A DNA stretch of 64,000 nt from Profundibacter sp033851955 (GTDB taxonomy: Bacteria > Pseudomonadota > Alphaproteobacteria > Rhodobacterales > Rhodobacteraceae): NCBI GenBank assembly GCA_033851955.1, contig JAWSVK010000010.1:62001-126000 (forward strand). The letters are read 5' to 3'. The position numbers and the translations under genes are program-made. Below are positions 8,849 through 17,571 of the stretch, one piece after another; position 1 is the first letter of the stretch; every line of letters starts with the position of its first letter. A model generated the notes under the pieces. The model did no database searches and was not told where the DNA came from. It saw only the letters and a list, made by a program, of their open reading frames with translations.

Positions 8849-9496
8849 TCAAAACGAATAACCGAACCGTGCGATATCCTCCGCACAGACCTCAGCCAAG
8901 CATGCGGCATCCTTATCAGAGTAATAGACACGGTAATCAGCATCACGCACGCTTTCGTTGGCGATGGGCACCTCATTCAAGGAAAACCCAAGGTGATCCT
9001 CAAGTGGTGCGAGATCTTGCGTCAAATGCTCCAACCGGACAAACAAATTGCAGCGCTCAACCCCGTCGCGATCTTTGACGTACTGCCCATAGGGCGCGGC
9101 TCGCATCACAGCCTGTGTGTGTTCATTATTCAAAAATCCGCTGAAATCCAACTGCTGCGCCAATGTCACCGCGGTATGCTCGAAACTTTGCGCACGCAGC
9201 CAGTGATAATAGCTGACCATCATATCCCAAGGGTTGCGCACCAAAGTAAAGATAAAGAACTGCTCGATCTCGTCTTGTGTCACCAATCCGTAGATGTCGG
9301 TCAGGCGCGAGTGTTTCCACAATCGGCCCGAGCTTTGCAGGCTTTTCAGTCGGGCACGCCGCTTCACAGCCTTGGGCGTGTCACCGATCAAAATATCGTC
9401 CTTCATTGCGCGCGCTTCCAACGCCAACGTCAAAGCAGTGCCGCCGGTCTTGGGAATATGGGGGAAAATATATTTGCGTCCGCGCGAAATGATCAT
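8849..9496 (-). CDS. Sulfotransferase-like protein
   Basis: Predicted P-loop sulfotransferase-fold protein of 215 residues. Near the N-terminus KYIFPHIPKTGGTALTLAL matches the PAPS 5'-phosphosulfate-binding loop, and FFIFTLVRNPWDMMVSYY matches the 3'-phosphate-binding segment (RNPW.. then Ser). Members in this bacterial group are often mislabelled gamma-glutamyl kinase. It should transfer sulfate from PAPS to an unknown acceptor, perhaps a glycan or lipid. It is the first gene of the minus-strand run leading into the Hint genes, so the acceptor may be linked to them (inference). Confidence 0.75.
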   Translation of the reverse strand: MIISRGRKYIFPHIPKTGGTALTLALEARAMKDDILIGDTPKAVKRRARLKSLQSSGRLWKHSRLTDIYGLVTQDEIEQFFIFTLVRNPWDMMVSYYHWLRAQSFEHTAVTLAQQLDFSGFLNNEHTQAVMRAAPYGQYVKDRDGVERCNLFVRLEHLTQDLAPLEDHLGFSLNEVPIANESVRDADYRVYYSDKDAACLAEVCAEDIARFGYSF

Positions 9497-9615
9497 GGGT
9501 CAAGGGTAAACCATATCACCACCGCATGCACACAAAAATACTGCCTCATCTGAATATCCATTGCATTTCTAACCTGCGCCCGCATTATCGCCAAAACAAC
9601 GAACGGGAGAGATCG

Positions 9616-11241
9616 ATGGGCTGGCTATCTGACGAGACAGGACTGGATAAATGCGAGGCTAACTATGTGCCTCTGACACCGCTCACACACTTGCGCCGCG
9701 CCGCCCAAGTCTACCCCGACTTTGAAGCACTGGTTTATGGCGACATTCGCCATACCTATAAACAATACCACAGGCGCATTTCGAAATTTGCTTCGGCGCT
9801 CACCAAACTTGGGGTGCAATCGGGTGATGTGGTCTCGACCCTGCTGCCAAACATCCCCGCCCAAGCCGAAGCACATTTTGCCGTGCCTGCAACCGGTGCC
9901 GTCCTGAACACCATCAACATGCGGTTGGACCCAACCACAGTTACATACATTTTCGAACATGGCGGCGCCAAAGTCGTATTGGTCGACACCCAATTCCTCC
10001 CCCTGGCCGAAGACGCCATCGCCAAAATGCAAACACCGCCCCAGATTGTTGAGGTCGCAGACCCGCAAGCAGGCTACCCCGCAACAGGGCGTTATCCTGA
10101 ATATGAGGATTTGCTGGCCAATGGCGACGCTGATTTTGAATGGGTGATGCCAAAGGACGAATGGGAAAGCATCGCGCTGAACTACACCTCAGGCACCACC
10201 GGACAGCCCAAAGGCGTGGTCTATCACCACCGTGGTGCGTATTTGCTCGTCATGAGCACCGTGGTCAGCTGGAAACTGGTCCTCCACCCGCGCCTGCTCG
10301 CCATTGTGCCGTTGTTCCACTGTAACGGTTGGTGTCACACATGGATGATGCCTCTGGTCGGCGGCGCCGTGCATTGCACCCGTGACATCACCGCCAAAGC
10401 CATATTTGAGGCGATCAGCGTTGAAAAAATAACCCATTTTGGCGGCGCACCTATAGTTCTGAACATGATCGTTAATTCCCCCCAAGAGGACCGCTTGCCG
10501 TTTGGTCACCGCGTCAGCGTGCTGACAGCAGGCGCCCCCCCCGCCCCTGCCACACTTACCAAGATCGAGGACTGCGGCTTTGACGTGATGCATGTCTACG
10601 GATTGACCGAGACCTACGGCCATGTTTCGGAATGCTATTGGAACCAATCCGCTTGGGGCACCTTGCCCGAGGACGACAAAATGGCCATCAAAGCCCGCCA
10701 AGGCGTCGCATCACCCGTGATGGACGAGATCACCGTGATGGACGCCGACATGCGACAAATCCCGATGGATGGCGTAACGCAGGGAGAAATCATGCTACGG
10801 GGCAATGCGGTGATGAAGGGATACCTGAAGAACCCCGGCGCCACCGCCGAGGCTTTTGAGGGCGGGTATTTTCACTCGGGCGATATTGCTGTGCAACACC
10901 CTGACACTTATTTCCAAATTGCCGATCGCGCCAAAGACATCATCATTTCGGGCGGTGAGAATATCTCATCGGTCGAGGTTGAAGCCGCGATCATGCAGCA
11001 TGATGCCGTCAACCTATGTGCTGTTGTCGCCAAGCCAGACGATAAATGGGGCGAAGTCCCCTGTGCGTTCGTTGAGCTGAAAGAAGGCGCATCCGCAGAC
11101 GAGGAAGAAATCATCAAATTCGTGCGGGCGCGACTGGCCGGGTTCAAAACCCCAAAACAAGTGGTATTCCTAGAATTACCCAAAACCGCCACCGGCAAAA
11201 TCCAGAAGTTCGAGCTGCGAGAGATGGCGAAAGCTAACTAA
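9616..11241 (+). CDS. AMP-forming acyl-CoA synthetase
   Basis: ANL-superfamily acyl-CoA ligase of 541 residues. The AMP-binding P-loop is YTSGTTGQPKGVVYHH (about residue 190), followed by VYGLTETYGH (about 328), YFHSGDIAV (about 419), DRAKDIIISGGENIS and the catalytic lysine Lys528 in KTATGKIQK. It would activate a carboxylic acid to the acyl-CoA via an acyl-adenylate. The N-terminus MGWLSDETGLDKCEANYVPL and overall pattern fit the short/medium-chain or aryl-acid branch rather than classic FadD; DmdB-type substrates are possible but not shown. The ATG at 9616 has GGGAGA just upstream. It is divergent from the sulfotransferase-like gene. Confidence 0.88.
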   Translation: MGWLSDETGLDKCEANYVPLTPLTHLRRAAQVYPDFEALVYGDIRHTYKQYHRRISKFASALTKLGVQSGDVVSTLLPNIPAQAEAHFAVPATGAVLNTINMRLDPTTVTYIFEHGGAKVVLVDTQFLPLAEDAIAKMQTPPQIVEVADPQAGYPATGRYPEYEDLLANGDADFEWVMPKDEWESIALNYTSGTTGQPKGVVYHHRGAYLLVMSTVVSWKLVLHPRLLAIVPLFHCNGWCHTWMMPLVGGAVHCTRDITAKAIFEAISVEKITHFGGAPIVLNMIVNSPQEDRLPFGHRVSVLTAGAPPAPATLTKIEDCGFDVMHVYGLTETYGHVSECYWNQSAWGTLPEDDKMAIKARQGVASPVMDEITVMDADMRQIPMDGVTQGEIMLRGNAVMKGYLKNPGATAEAFEGGYFHSGDIAVQHPDTYFQIADRAKDIIISGGENISSVEVEAAIMQHDAVNLCAVVAKPDDKWGEVPCAFVELKEGASADEEEIIKFVRARLAGFKTPKQVVFLELPKTATGKIQKFELREMAKAN

Positions 11242-11727
11242 CGCCTTTTCACGCACAAACTGTTCACTTCCCCATAACAAATGGCCTTACCGTAAATGTG
11301 CAAAGCAGGTTTTCAGTCGCCCCGCCCAATGGACAGCTATCAGCCCACATCCCCGCTCCTGTGCAAAGCATCAACGGCGGCTAAGCGCAGGGAGGGTACT
11401 TTGCAAAGTCGAACCAACGGCCTTGAATCGCAATTTGTGACGATCACAAATGCTGTGATGCAGCCCGCCATTGCGGACATTGGTGCGTTGACTAGCGTCA
11501 ACAACCGCTTACAATAACTGTTGTTTGTGATGATGAAGCAGACAAGGTCATAATTGTGTGTGAGAGAATCTCATTGGTTTCTATTGCTTTTTATTGCTTT
11601 TTATTGCAAGATAATGATCATGATTAAAACACTTGATGCATTCAAGATGTGGAATGCGCTAATAATTTTTCGAAGTAAAATCATCCTAAATTCCAGCTAA
11701 TTAAATTTTTATTCTGAGGTTGTATGA
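11242..11727. other. Gene-free, increasingly AT-rich stretch at the left edge of an island
   Basis: No supported gene in 486 bp. Visible elements are a 12-bp palindrome ACTTTGCAAAGT (11398-11409), an inverted repeat ATTTGTGA / TCACAAAT with 3-bp spacer (11433-11451), two GTGCAAAGCA direct repeats (about 11298 and 11361), and a 10-bp tandem repeat at 11582-11607. From about 11520 the composition turns AT-rich, marking the junction with the island genes. No integrase or tRNA is visible at the boundary. Confidence 0.5.
11582..11607. repeat. 10-bp tandem repeat, 2.6 copies
   Basis: The unit TATTGCTTTT occurs twice and is followed by TATTGC, 120 bp upstream of the island's first gene. Its phase with the DNA helical turn would allow curvature or repeated protein contacts, but chance slippage in AT-rich DNA is equally possible. 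Confidence 0.6.
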
Positions 11728-12687
11728 ATGGACGCTTTTCTTTTTCTTCTCAATAAATATTCGATACTCATCACGCTTTCCCTTTCACTGCTGAGCACGG
11801 TTATCTTGCTGCTCGGAACTTTCTTGTACTTGAGGGAGAGGGAGAGGTTACAGTTCCTATCATTTGCTGAACCATTTGCTCGTCGATGGCAGAACATCCT
11901 AACACTTCAAGAAAACTACCCTGGAAAAAGGTATCCCTCATATATTCCGGAGGGTGAACAAGCTGAGCAGGATTTCTATGCTGAGTTTTCAAAAGTCCTC
12001 TCTAATGCGAAAGTGGAAATTTTTAATAGTGGAGATGGATTTAACATGACTTCCCCGTCAGATGGTGGAGGGAAATGGACTAGTCGCCAAAAGGCCGACA
12101 AACTTGACCGTGCAATAGTTAGGTCTATGGTCGAAAATCCTTCGCTGGTCTACACTAGGTTTCAAATTCTTGCGGCTTGTAATATCAATTGGGTAAGTCG
12201 CATGATTTTTCTAAAGCAAAAATTTGGCGACAAATTTCGTGTATATGTGAATCGCGACTTTGACCATATGGGTTGCTTTTGTGTAGTCGACCCAGATAGC
12301 AAAAACTGTGTATTTGAATGGCAACTTGTCAGTGGTCGGAGCAGAGCCAGAGGTACTATTTCTAAAGGGTTTGGATTCGTCTACAAGAACAAAGAAATTT
12401 GCAGAGTAGTGAAGACAATGTTCAGGGATATCAGGAAGGCTTACGCCACAAACCTCCTATCAAACGACCCGGACAAAAGGGATGGCTTATCAGTTGAAAG
12501 TCTTGGCATTCTTCAGAAAGAACTTTGGGATCATGATATTAAAATGGTTTTTCAAAATCCGAATTATACAATAATCGATGATGAGATTACTCAAGCATTC
12601 ATTAATCGCGGTTTGGATAAGAATAAGTTTAAACTTGCCGATATGGATTTCCGATCTGAGGAATTCCCTCCGATTTCACTTGGGTAA
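11728..12687 (+). CDS. Membrane-anchored protein of unknown function (island gene 1)
   Basis: Protein of 319 residues that I do not recognise as a named family. One N-terminal membrane helix (about 12-35) is followed by RERER, placing the remaining ~280 residues in the cytosol. The soluble part has an NAKVEIFNSGDGF strand, a VYTRFQILAACNINWV helix region, FRVYVNRDFDHMGCFCVVD and KGFGFVYKNKEICRVVKTMF. This layout faintly recalls phospholipase-D-like folds, but no HKD catalytic motif is present. GAGG lies 8 bp before the ATG. Codon use is AT-rich, unlike the neighbours, and it is followed after 21 bp by a GGCT-fold gene, so the two probably form a transferred cassette. Confidence 0.7.
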   Translation: MDAFLFLLNKYSILITLSLSLLSTVILLLGTFLYLRERERLQFLSFAEPFARRWQNILTLQENYPGKRYPSYIPEGEQAEQDFYAEFSKVLSNAKVEIFNSGDGFNMTSPSDGGGKWTSRQKADKLDRAIVRSMVENPSLVYTRFQILAACNINWVSRMIFLKQKFGDKFRVYVNRDFDHMGCFCVVDPDSKNCVFEWQLVSGRSRARGTISKGFGFVYKNKEICRVVKTMFRDIRKAYATNLLSNDPDKRDGLSVESLGILQKELWDHDIKMVFQNPNYTIIDDEITQAFINRGLDKNKFKLADMDFRSEEFPPISLG

Positions 12688-12708
12688 TGATCTAGAATGG
12701 AGAACGAT

Positions 12709-13149
12709 ATGAACAGCGAACACTATTTTTCTTTCGGTTCCAACATGGACCGCACTCAAATGAAAAAGCGAACTCCTTTGGCCGAGTATGTCGGAGTCGG
12801 ATACGTTCCAAATCATGATTTGGTTTTTAACAGAAAAGGCTCTTACAGGCCTGGTGGAGTGGCAAGCATAGCACGGTTTGAAGGTAGGAATGCGTATGGA
12901 GTGATTTGGGCAATCAGTTCAGAAGAACTTGAAGAAATGGATAGGATTGAAGATCCCAACGCCTACGAGCGCGTCGAAATGAATGTGGTTGTTGCGAGTG
13001 GGGACTCATTGCCATGTCATGTATATGTTGCTTTCCCTGAGGGGGAACTGATCGCCGATCAGCCCTACCTTGAAATTATAATCTCTGCAGCAAAATCAGC
13101 AAAGTTACCTAAGGATTGGATCGAGCGAATTGAGCAGTATCGTGTTTAG
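12709..13149 (+). CDS. Gamma-glutamylcyclotransferase-fold (AIG2-like) protein (island gene 2)
   Basis: Protein of 146 residues with the GGCT fold. The N-terminal nucleotide-like loop is YFSFGSNMDRTQM (the family has Y-G-S-N). The middle has NAYGVIWAISSEELEEMDRI and then ED, whose glutamate occupies the catalytic acid position, followed by AYERVEMNV and a PCHVYVAF strand. Such enzymes release 5-oxoproline from gamma-glutamyl amines or glutathione-related substrates. I chose the ATG at 12709, with GGAG six bases upstream, over one at 12697. AT-rich like its partner upstream and probably co-transcribed with it. Confidence 0.8.
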   Translation: MNSEHYFSFGSNMDRTQMKKRTPLAEYVGVGYVPNHDLVFNRKGSYRPGGVASIARFEGRNAYGVIWAISSEELEEMDRIEDPNAYERVEMNVVVASGDSLPCHVYVAFPEGELIADQPYLEIIISAAKSAKLPKDWIERIEQYRV

Positions 13150-13741
13150 CCTTTACCCACTTTGAAAATGTCTACTGAAGAAGCACTTCGCTGCAACTCA
13201 ACATTTTGAAGCCCGGGCTTAAAGCAGTTATGAACAGATAATTTCTACATTGATGGTTCGAACGGCGGCTATGGGGAAATTCAGCCTGATAGTTTGCGTT
13301 CGCAGCATGGCCCACATTCTGTTCCCACGTGTCGGTTAGACGAGTCCGCTTTGGGCTGGCAGCGGACAAAGACACCATTGATACCGATAACCGCTTTGCC
13401 CCGCAGCCTTCCCATTTGGTTGTAAATTCCCCTTGGCTCCTAGGCTATTCAACCAAGACTGCACACCGCCACCACTCCATTTTCTTAACACACCCCCAGC
13501 GTGGGCTGCGTTAACGGGGCGGATTGCTGCGTTCATATGTATAGAACCGATACGTAATCCATAGGCTTTCCATATCCCGAAATTGGCGCAAAACACCTTG
13601 TTTACCAATTGATTCTCGCTGTTTTCGTTGCCGCACCCCGCGCCCCGCGAACACCCCGTTTGTAACCCGATTGGCACATAGCCAAAGATGCGTTATTATC
13701 GCTGCAATAATCCGAGGCAATTGAGCAGGCCCAAACCAAAA
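13150..13741. other. 592-bp stretch without a supported gene
   Basis: Transition from the AT-rich island back to normal composition (from about 13260). Several short frames exist on both strands, but none has a recognisable domain, good ribosome site and sensible codon use together. I see no tRNA, terminal repeat or integrase fragment. It may hold the promoter of the following gene and remnants of the insertion event. Confidence 0.5.
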
Positions 13742-14779
13742 ATGACCGCCCTATCCGAATATGAACGACTTGAATCCTCTGGCCTGTGGCGCGCGCCACC
13801 CGAGGACCACAACCCCGATGCCGACGACAAACGGCGCGAGGTGATTGTCTCGTTTGGCAATGCCACCATCGTGCTGTCTGACCGCAACGACAAACCACTT
13901 GCCCATTGGGCGATGTCAGCGATCCAGCGGCAAAACGCAGGCACCCGCCCAGCCATTTACAGCCCCGACAAAGACGCGGTTGAAACGCTGGAAATTACCG
14001 ACGATGACATGATCGACGCAATCGAGAAAATCCGTGCCGTCATCGCCCGCAATCGCCCAAAACCCGGCCGCCTACGCTGGTGGATTTTGGGCAGTATTGC
14101 CACGGCCGCAGTCGCACTCGCGGTGTTCTGGCTGCCGGATGCCTTGCTGCGCCACACTGTGTCGGTGTTGCCCGACGCCAAGCGGTTGGAAATCGGACAA
14201 TCCTTGGTGGCCAACATCAAACGCGTGTCGGGCCAAGCCTGCACCACACCCAACGGCACCCGCGCCCTTGATGCGTTGGCGGCCCGATTGTCAGATGGCA
14301 AGAAACCGCGATTGATCGTTTTGCCTTCGGGCGTCACTGGCGCAACCCACCTGCCCGGCGGCTACATTCTTTTGAACCATGAACTGTTTGAAGACTATGA
14401 AGAACCTGACGTGGCGGCCGGCTATATCATAGCCGAGCAATTGCGCAGTCATACCACCGATCCGGTTGAGCCGCTGCTGCGTGCTTCTGGCCTACGGGCG
14501 ACGTTCACGTTGTTGACAACCGGCACCATCTCGGACGCGGCCTTGAGCAGCTATGCTGAGCATCTTTTGACAACAGCACCCGCCGCGATCGACACCCAAG
14601 ACTTGCTCGCAAGGTTTCTTGCCGCGAACACCCGCGCAACACCCTATGCCTACGGCGTCGACCCAACCGGCGAAACCACCGTCGATTTAATCGAAGCCGA
14701 CCCCTTTGCTGTGACCCCCGCCACACCGCTGTTGACGGACGGGCAATGGATCAACCTACAGAGCGTCTGCGGCGAATAG
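13742..14779 (+). CDS. Membrane protein with a degenerate M48-peptidase-like domain
   Basis: Protein of 345 residues. A cytosolic N-terminal part (about 1-110) precedes one membrane helix at about 113-131. The C-terminal region reads like an M48 peptidase core: PGGYILLNHELFEDYEEPDVAAGYII aligns with the segment that precedes HExxH, but the motif itself has become A231-E232-Q-L-R235, so both zinc histidines are missing. It is therefore probably a non-catalytic relative. The start at 13742 follows sequence conservation of the MTALSEYERLES N-terminus; a longer frame opens at 13688. It is followed at once by a good terminator. Confidence 0.68.
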   Translation: MTALSEYERLESSGLWRAPPEDHNPDADDKRREVIVSFGNATIVLSDRNDKPLAHWAMSAIQRQNAGTRPAIYSPDKDAVETLEITDDDMIDAIEKIRAVIARNRPKPGRLRWWILGSIATAAVALAVFWLPDALLRHTVSVLPDAKRLEIGQSLVANIKRVSGQACTTPNGTRALDALAARLSDGKKPRLIVLPSGVTGATHLPGGYILLNHELFEDYEEPDVAAGYIIAEQLRSHTTDPVEPLLRASGLRATFTLLTTGTISDAALSSYAEHLLTTAPAAIDTQDLLARFLAANTRATPYAYGVDPTGETTVDLIEADPFAVTPATPLLTDGQWINLQSVCGE

Positions 14780-14782
14780 CAA

Positions 14783-14815
14783 AAAGGCCCCGCAATCAAT
14801 GCAGGGCCTTTCGTT
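14783..14815 (+). terminator. Rho-independent terminator
   Basis: AAAGGCCC (14783-14790) pairs with GGGCCTTT (14804-14811), with an additional GCA/TGC inner pairing, followed by a short T-rich run. It starts 3 bp after the stop of the M48-like gene. The A-rich 5' side could let it also serve the minus-strand gene ending at 14848. Confidence 0.75.
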
Positions 14816-14847
14816 TTCGCTATCCCTCGCGAAAAATTTTCACCCAA

Positions 14848-15888
14848 CTAGCGATCACCGCCCTGAACGCCGGAACGACGCACACGTTTGCTCGATAGGT
14901 TGGCTTGCCTGGAAACCATAGCCGTTTGGCTCAGCTCTTTGCGGGGTACACGGATCACGATCCGGCGGCGGGTATCTTGGGATGTCGAGACCGCAACCAA
15001 CCGGCGCGGCACAGTGTTTGTCCAAACCATTTCCATTTGGGCGCGCCCCTTTGGTGTGCCCCGTCCGCGGGCAAGGTTTTGGCGCCCGTCAGTCCAGGCC
15101 GCAACATAACCCTTTGGAGGATGGGTCGGCTGCGCAATCTGGGTAAGCCGTTGTTCCAATCCGGTGTTCCTTGGCGTGGCCGCTGCCGCAATCGCGGCTA
15201 CCCGTGTTGGCTTGGGTGCCGCAATCCGGCGTGTTTGCGAGCGCGGCACGCGAATTGTTTGGGGTGCATTCACGTAGCCGCCCGTTGGGTCCTCAATCTG
15301 TGGGCCACAACGAACAGTCCGCCCGCCGCTATTGGTGATATAGCCCTGATTATACCCAGATGCAGAAGCGCAGGGGTTTGCAACCTGATGCACAATTGGT
15401 TTTGGGGCCAGTTGTGGTTCTACTGCAATCGGATTTTGCTGCACGATCACAGGCGTTTTCACGACACTTCGCACCACGCGTTTTGGCGCAGGCGCGAATG
15501 TTGGAGCAACAACCGCTGTACGCACCGCTGGTTTCGCGACAGGTGCACGAACCACGCGTTTGGGTGCGGGCTGAGCCACCGGCTTGACGACAGGGGAAAC
15601 GGTGTCAGCCACTACGGGCGCATTCGGTACAGGCGCCTTAGCGAACGTCGGCCTTTGCCCACAAATTTGCCTGCGGCTGCGCGACACCCGTGGCACCCAA
15701 GTGACATTGCCACTGATGCCCGCACGAATGAAAATGCAGCCCTTGCTATCGACATATTGCTTGCCAGTATAGCTGCTTGGCGGAAATTCGGTTGGGACAC
15801 CCGCATTGCGCAGTGATTTAGCACTGACTGCCCCAACACCAACCGTTGCCATCAACGCGGCCACCGTAAATATTTTGAAAACCTGCAT
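14848..15888 (-). CDS. Secreted Pro/Val/Arg-rich protein, conserved N-terminal domain
   Basis: Predicted exported protein of 346 residues. A signal peptide (MQVFKIFTVAALMATVGVGAVSA) is followed by a compact Cys-containing domain (PPSSYTGKQYVD, then GCIFIRAGISGNVTWVPRV and QICGQRP). A long low-complexity Pro/Val/Lys/Arg linker then leads to a second Cys segment (CASASGYNQGY, RCGPQ) and a basic tail. I chose the ATG at 15888, with GGGGGC upstream, because it places the signal peptide at the very start; the frame is open to 15927. The domain plan fits a periplasmic, perhaps cell-wall-associated, protein. Function unknown. Confidence 0.7.
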   Translation of the reverse strand: MQVFKIFTVAALMATVGVGAVSAKSLRNAGVPTEFPPSSYTGKQYVDSKGCIFIRAGISGNVTWVPRVSRSRRQICGQRPTFAKAPVPNAPVVADTVSPVVKPVAQPAPKRVVRAPVAKPAVRTAVVAPTFAPAPKRVVRSVVKTPVIVQQNPIAVEPQLAPKPIVHQVANPCASASGYNQGYITNSGGRTVRCGPQIEDPTGGYVNAPQTIRVPRSQTRRIAAPKPTRVAAIAAAATPRNTGLEQRLTQIAQPTHPPKGYVAAWTDGRQNLARGRGTPKGRAQMEMVWTNTVPRRLVAVSTSQDTRRRIVIRVPRKELSQTAMVSRQANLSSKRVRRSGVQGGDR

Positions 15889-15954
15889 ATACGCCCCCAC
15901 AAGATATTGTGGCACAATGCAAGACAATCCCTAATAAGTAAAGAGATTGTTGGC

Positions 15955-16587
15955 TTATTTAGTACCAAACATGCGGTCACCCGCATCCCCTAGCCCCGGT
16001 ACAATATATCCAAGCTCATTTAGCTTTTCATCTACTGCTGCCGTGACAATCGGTACATCTGGATGGGCTTCTTTCATCCTCGCAATGCCTTCTGGGGCGG
16101 CCAACAGACACAGAAACCTGATATTTTTCGCACCGGCTTCTTTCAGCAAATCAATCGCCGCAACCGACGAATTGCCTGTCGCCAGCATCGGATCAACCGC
16201 GATCACCAGACGCTGATCCAGCTCGGTTGGCACTTTGAAATAGTACTGCACCGGCTGCAGCGTTTCCTCGTCACGATATAGGCCAACAAAGCCCACCCGC
16301 GCGGAGGGGATCAAATCATGCACCCCGTCAAGCAACCCATTGCCTGCCCGCAATATTGATATCAACGCCAGCTTCTTGCCCGCCAAAACAGGCGCATCCA
16401 TTTCTTGGATCGGCGTTTTAATCCGCTTGGTGGTCATGTCCAATTCGCGGGTAACTTCATAGGCCAACAATTGGCTGATCTCGCGCAACAACTGGCGGAA
16501 AACGGCTGTTGACGTGGTTTCTTCGCGCATCAACGACAGCTTATGCAAAACCAAAGGGTGGGATACGACGGTCAGATGTTCGGTCAT
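15955..16587 (-). CDS. upp: Uracil phosphoribosyltransferase
   Basis: Converts uracil and PRPP to UMP in pyrimidine salvage. The 210 residues are the standard length. The PRPP-binding loop is VIAVDPMLATGNSSVAA, the N-terminal part has SHPLVLHKLSLMREETTS, and the uracil-binding C-terminus shows GYIVPGLGDAGDRMFGTK. It is the last gene of the cdd-deoA-deoB-add-upp operon, only 3 bp after add, so uracil released by the phosphorylase step can be recaptured. Confidence 0.97.
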   Translation of the reverse strand: MTEHLTVVSHPLVLHKLSLMREETTSTAVFRQLLREISQLLAYEVTRELDMTTKRIKTPIQEMDAPVLAGKKLALISILRAGNGLLDGVHDLIPSARVGFVGLYRDEETLQPVQYYFKVPTELDQRLVIAVDPMLATGNSSVAAIDLLKEAGAKNIRFLCLLAAPEGIARMKEAHPDVPIVTAAVDEKLNELGYIVPGLGDAGDRMFGTK

Positions 16588-16590
16588 GGT

Positions 16591-17571
16591 TTACTCCAAT
16601 TTGGCCAGCAGCGCTTTGCGCGTTTCGTCGTCACAAAAGGCTGCGTTGGCGGCAGTTATGTTAATGTCTTTGAACACATCCTTGTCCCAAACGAAAGCCT
16701 GCGCAAGGTTGTTAAATTCATTGTTCATGGTGGTGTGGAAAAACGGCGGATCATCGGTTGAGATCGTCACTTTGACGCCCGCATCACGCAAGCGGGCGAT
16801 CGGATGCGAGGCCCAATCGGGGTATAGGCCAAGCTGAATATTGGAGCCCGGGCAAACCTCAAGAACAATCTGACGCGCGGCCAATTCTTCAACCAAAGCT
16901 GGCTCTTCAATCGCGCGAACGCCATGCCCGATCCGCTCGACATGCAAATCATTCACCGCGTCGCGAACGGATTGCGGCCCGCCAAATTCGCCAGCATGGG
17001 CCGTCAGCCGCAAACCGGCCTCGCGCGCCATATCAAACGCATAAGCAAAATCCGCAGGTTTGCCAGCGCCCTCGTCGCCACCGATGCCAAACCCAACGAT
17101 CCAATCACCAGCAGTTTCCGCCGCGCAAATAGCGGTTTCCTTGGCCTTGTCAGCCCCAAAATGCCGGATCGGCGTGATGATGCCACGCATTGTTATCCCG
17201 TGCTTCGTTTCGGCAATGTCAGCCGCTTCTTGCATAGCATGCAGATATTCACGCCATGCACCGACGTCACGCCCGCCGCAAAAATCTGGAGACAGAAACG
17301 CTTCAGTGTAGATCACACCGTTGGCGGCAGACTGCTCCAGCACGGCCAAGGTCAACCGGTGAAAGTCCTCAGGCGTTTGCAACACGGCTGTTGCGGCCTC
17401 GTACACTCGCAGAAAATCGACGAACCCGTCGTAGGCATAATGCCCCGCACCATCAAAAACGCCCGACACATCGACTTTTTTCTCATGCGCCAACTGGCGG
17501 ATAAATTCTGGCGGTGCCGCACCCTCCAGATGCAAGTGCAGCTCAACCTTTTGCATGTCATTTAATGTCAT
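16591..17571 (-). CDS. add: Adenosine deaminase
   Basis: Hydrolytic deamination of (deoxy)adenosine to (deoxy)inosine. The 326 residues carry the metal ligands HLHLEGA near the N-terminus, HAGEFGGP, the catalytic HGVRA segment and STDDPPFF. Its ATG overlaps the stop of deoB (ATGA), and upp follows after 3 bp. Adenine deaminase of the same superfamily is an alternative, but the nucleoside-salvage operon favours adenosine. Confidence 0.92.
   Translation of the reverse strand: MTLNDMQKVELHLHLEGAAPPEFIRQLAHEKKVDVSGVFDGAGHYAYDGFVDFLRVYEAATAVLQTPEDFHRLTLAVLEQSAANGVIYTEAFLSPDFCGGRDVGAWREYLHAMQEAADIAETKHGITMRGIITPIRHFGADKAKETAICAAETAGDWIVGFGIGGDEGAGKPADFAYAFDMAREAGLRLTAHAGEFGGPQSVRDAVNDLHVERIGHGVRAIEEPALVEELAARQIVLEVCPGSNIQLGLYPDWASHPIARLRDAGVKVTISTDDPPFFHTTMNNEFNNLAQAFVWDKDVFKDINITAANAAFCDDETRKALLAKLE

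Noticed and set aside
11433..11451. CRP/FNR-like palindrome TGTGA...TCACA
   Set aside because: Spacer is 3 bp instead of the 6 bp of a CRP site, so the match to a known regulator fails; kept only as an inverted repeat.
13172..13677. Short minus-strand frames in the gap after the island
   Set aside because: No domain, no ribosome site and no coding-like codon bias; region left as gene-free.
14905..15816. 303-codon plus-strand ORF opposite the Pro-rich secreted protein
   Set aside because: Its composition is explained by the complementary low-complexity coding on the minus strand; no family features.
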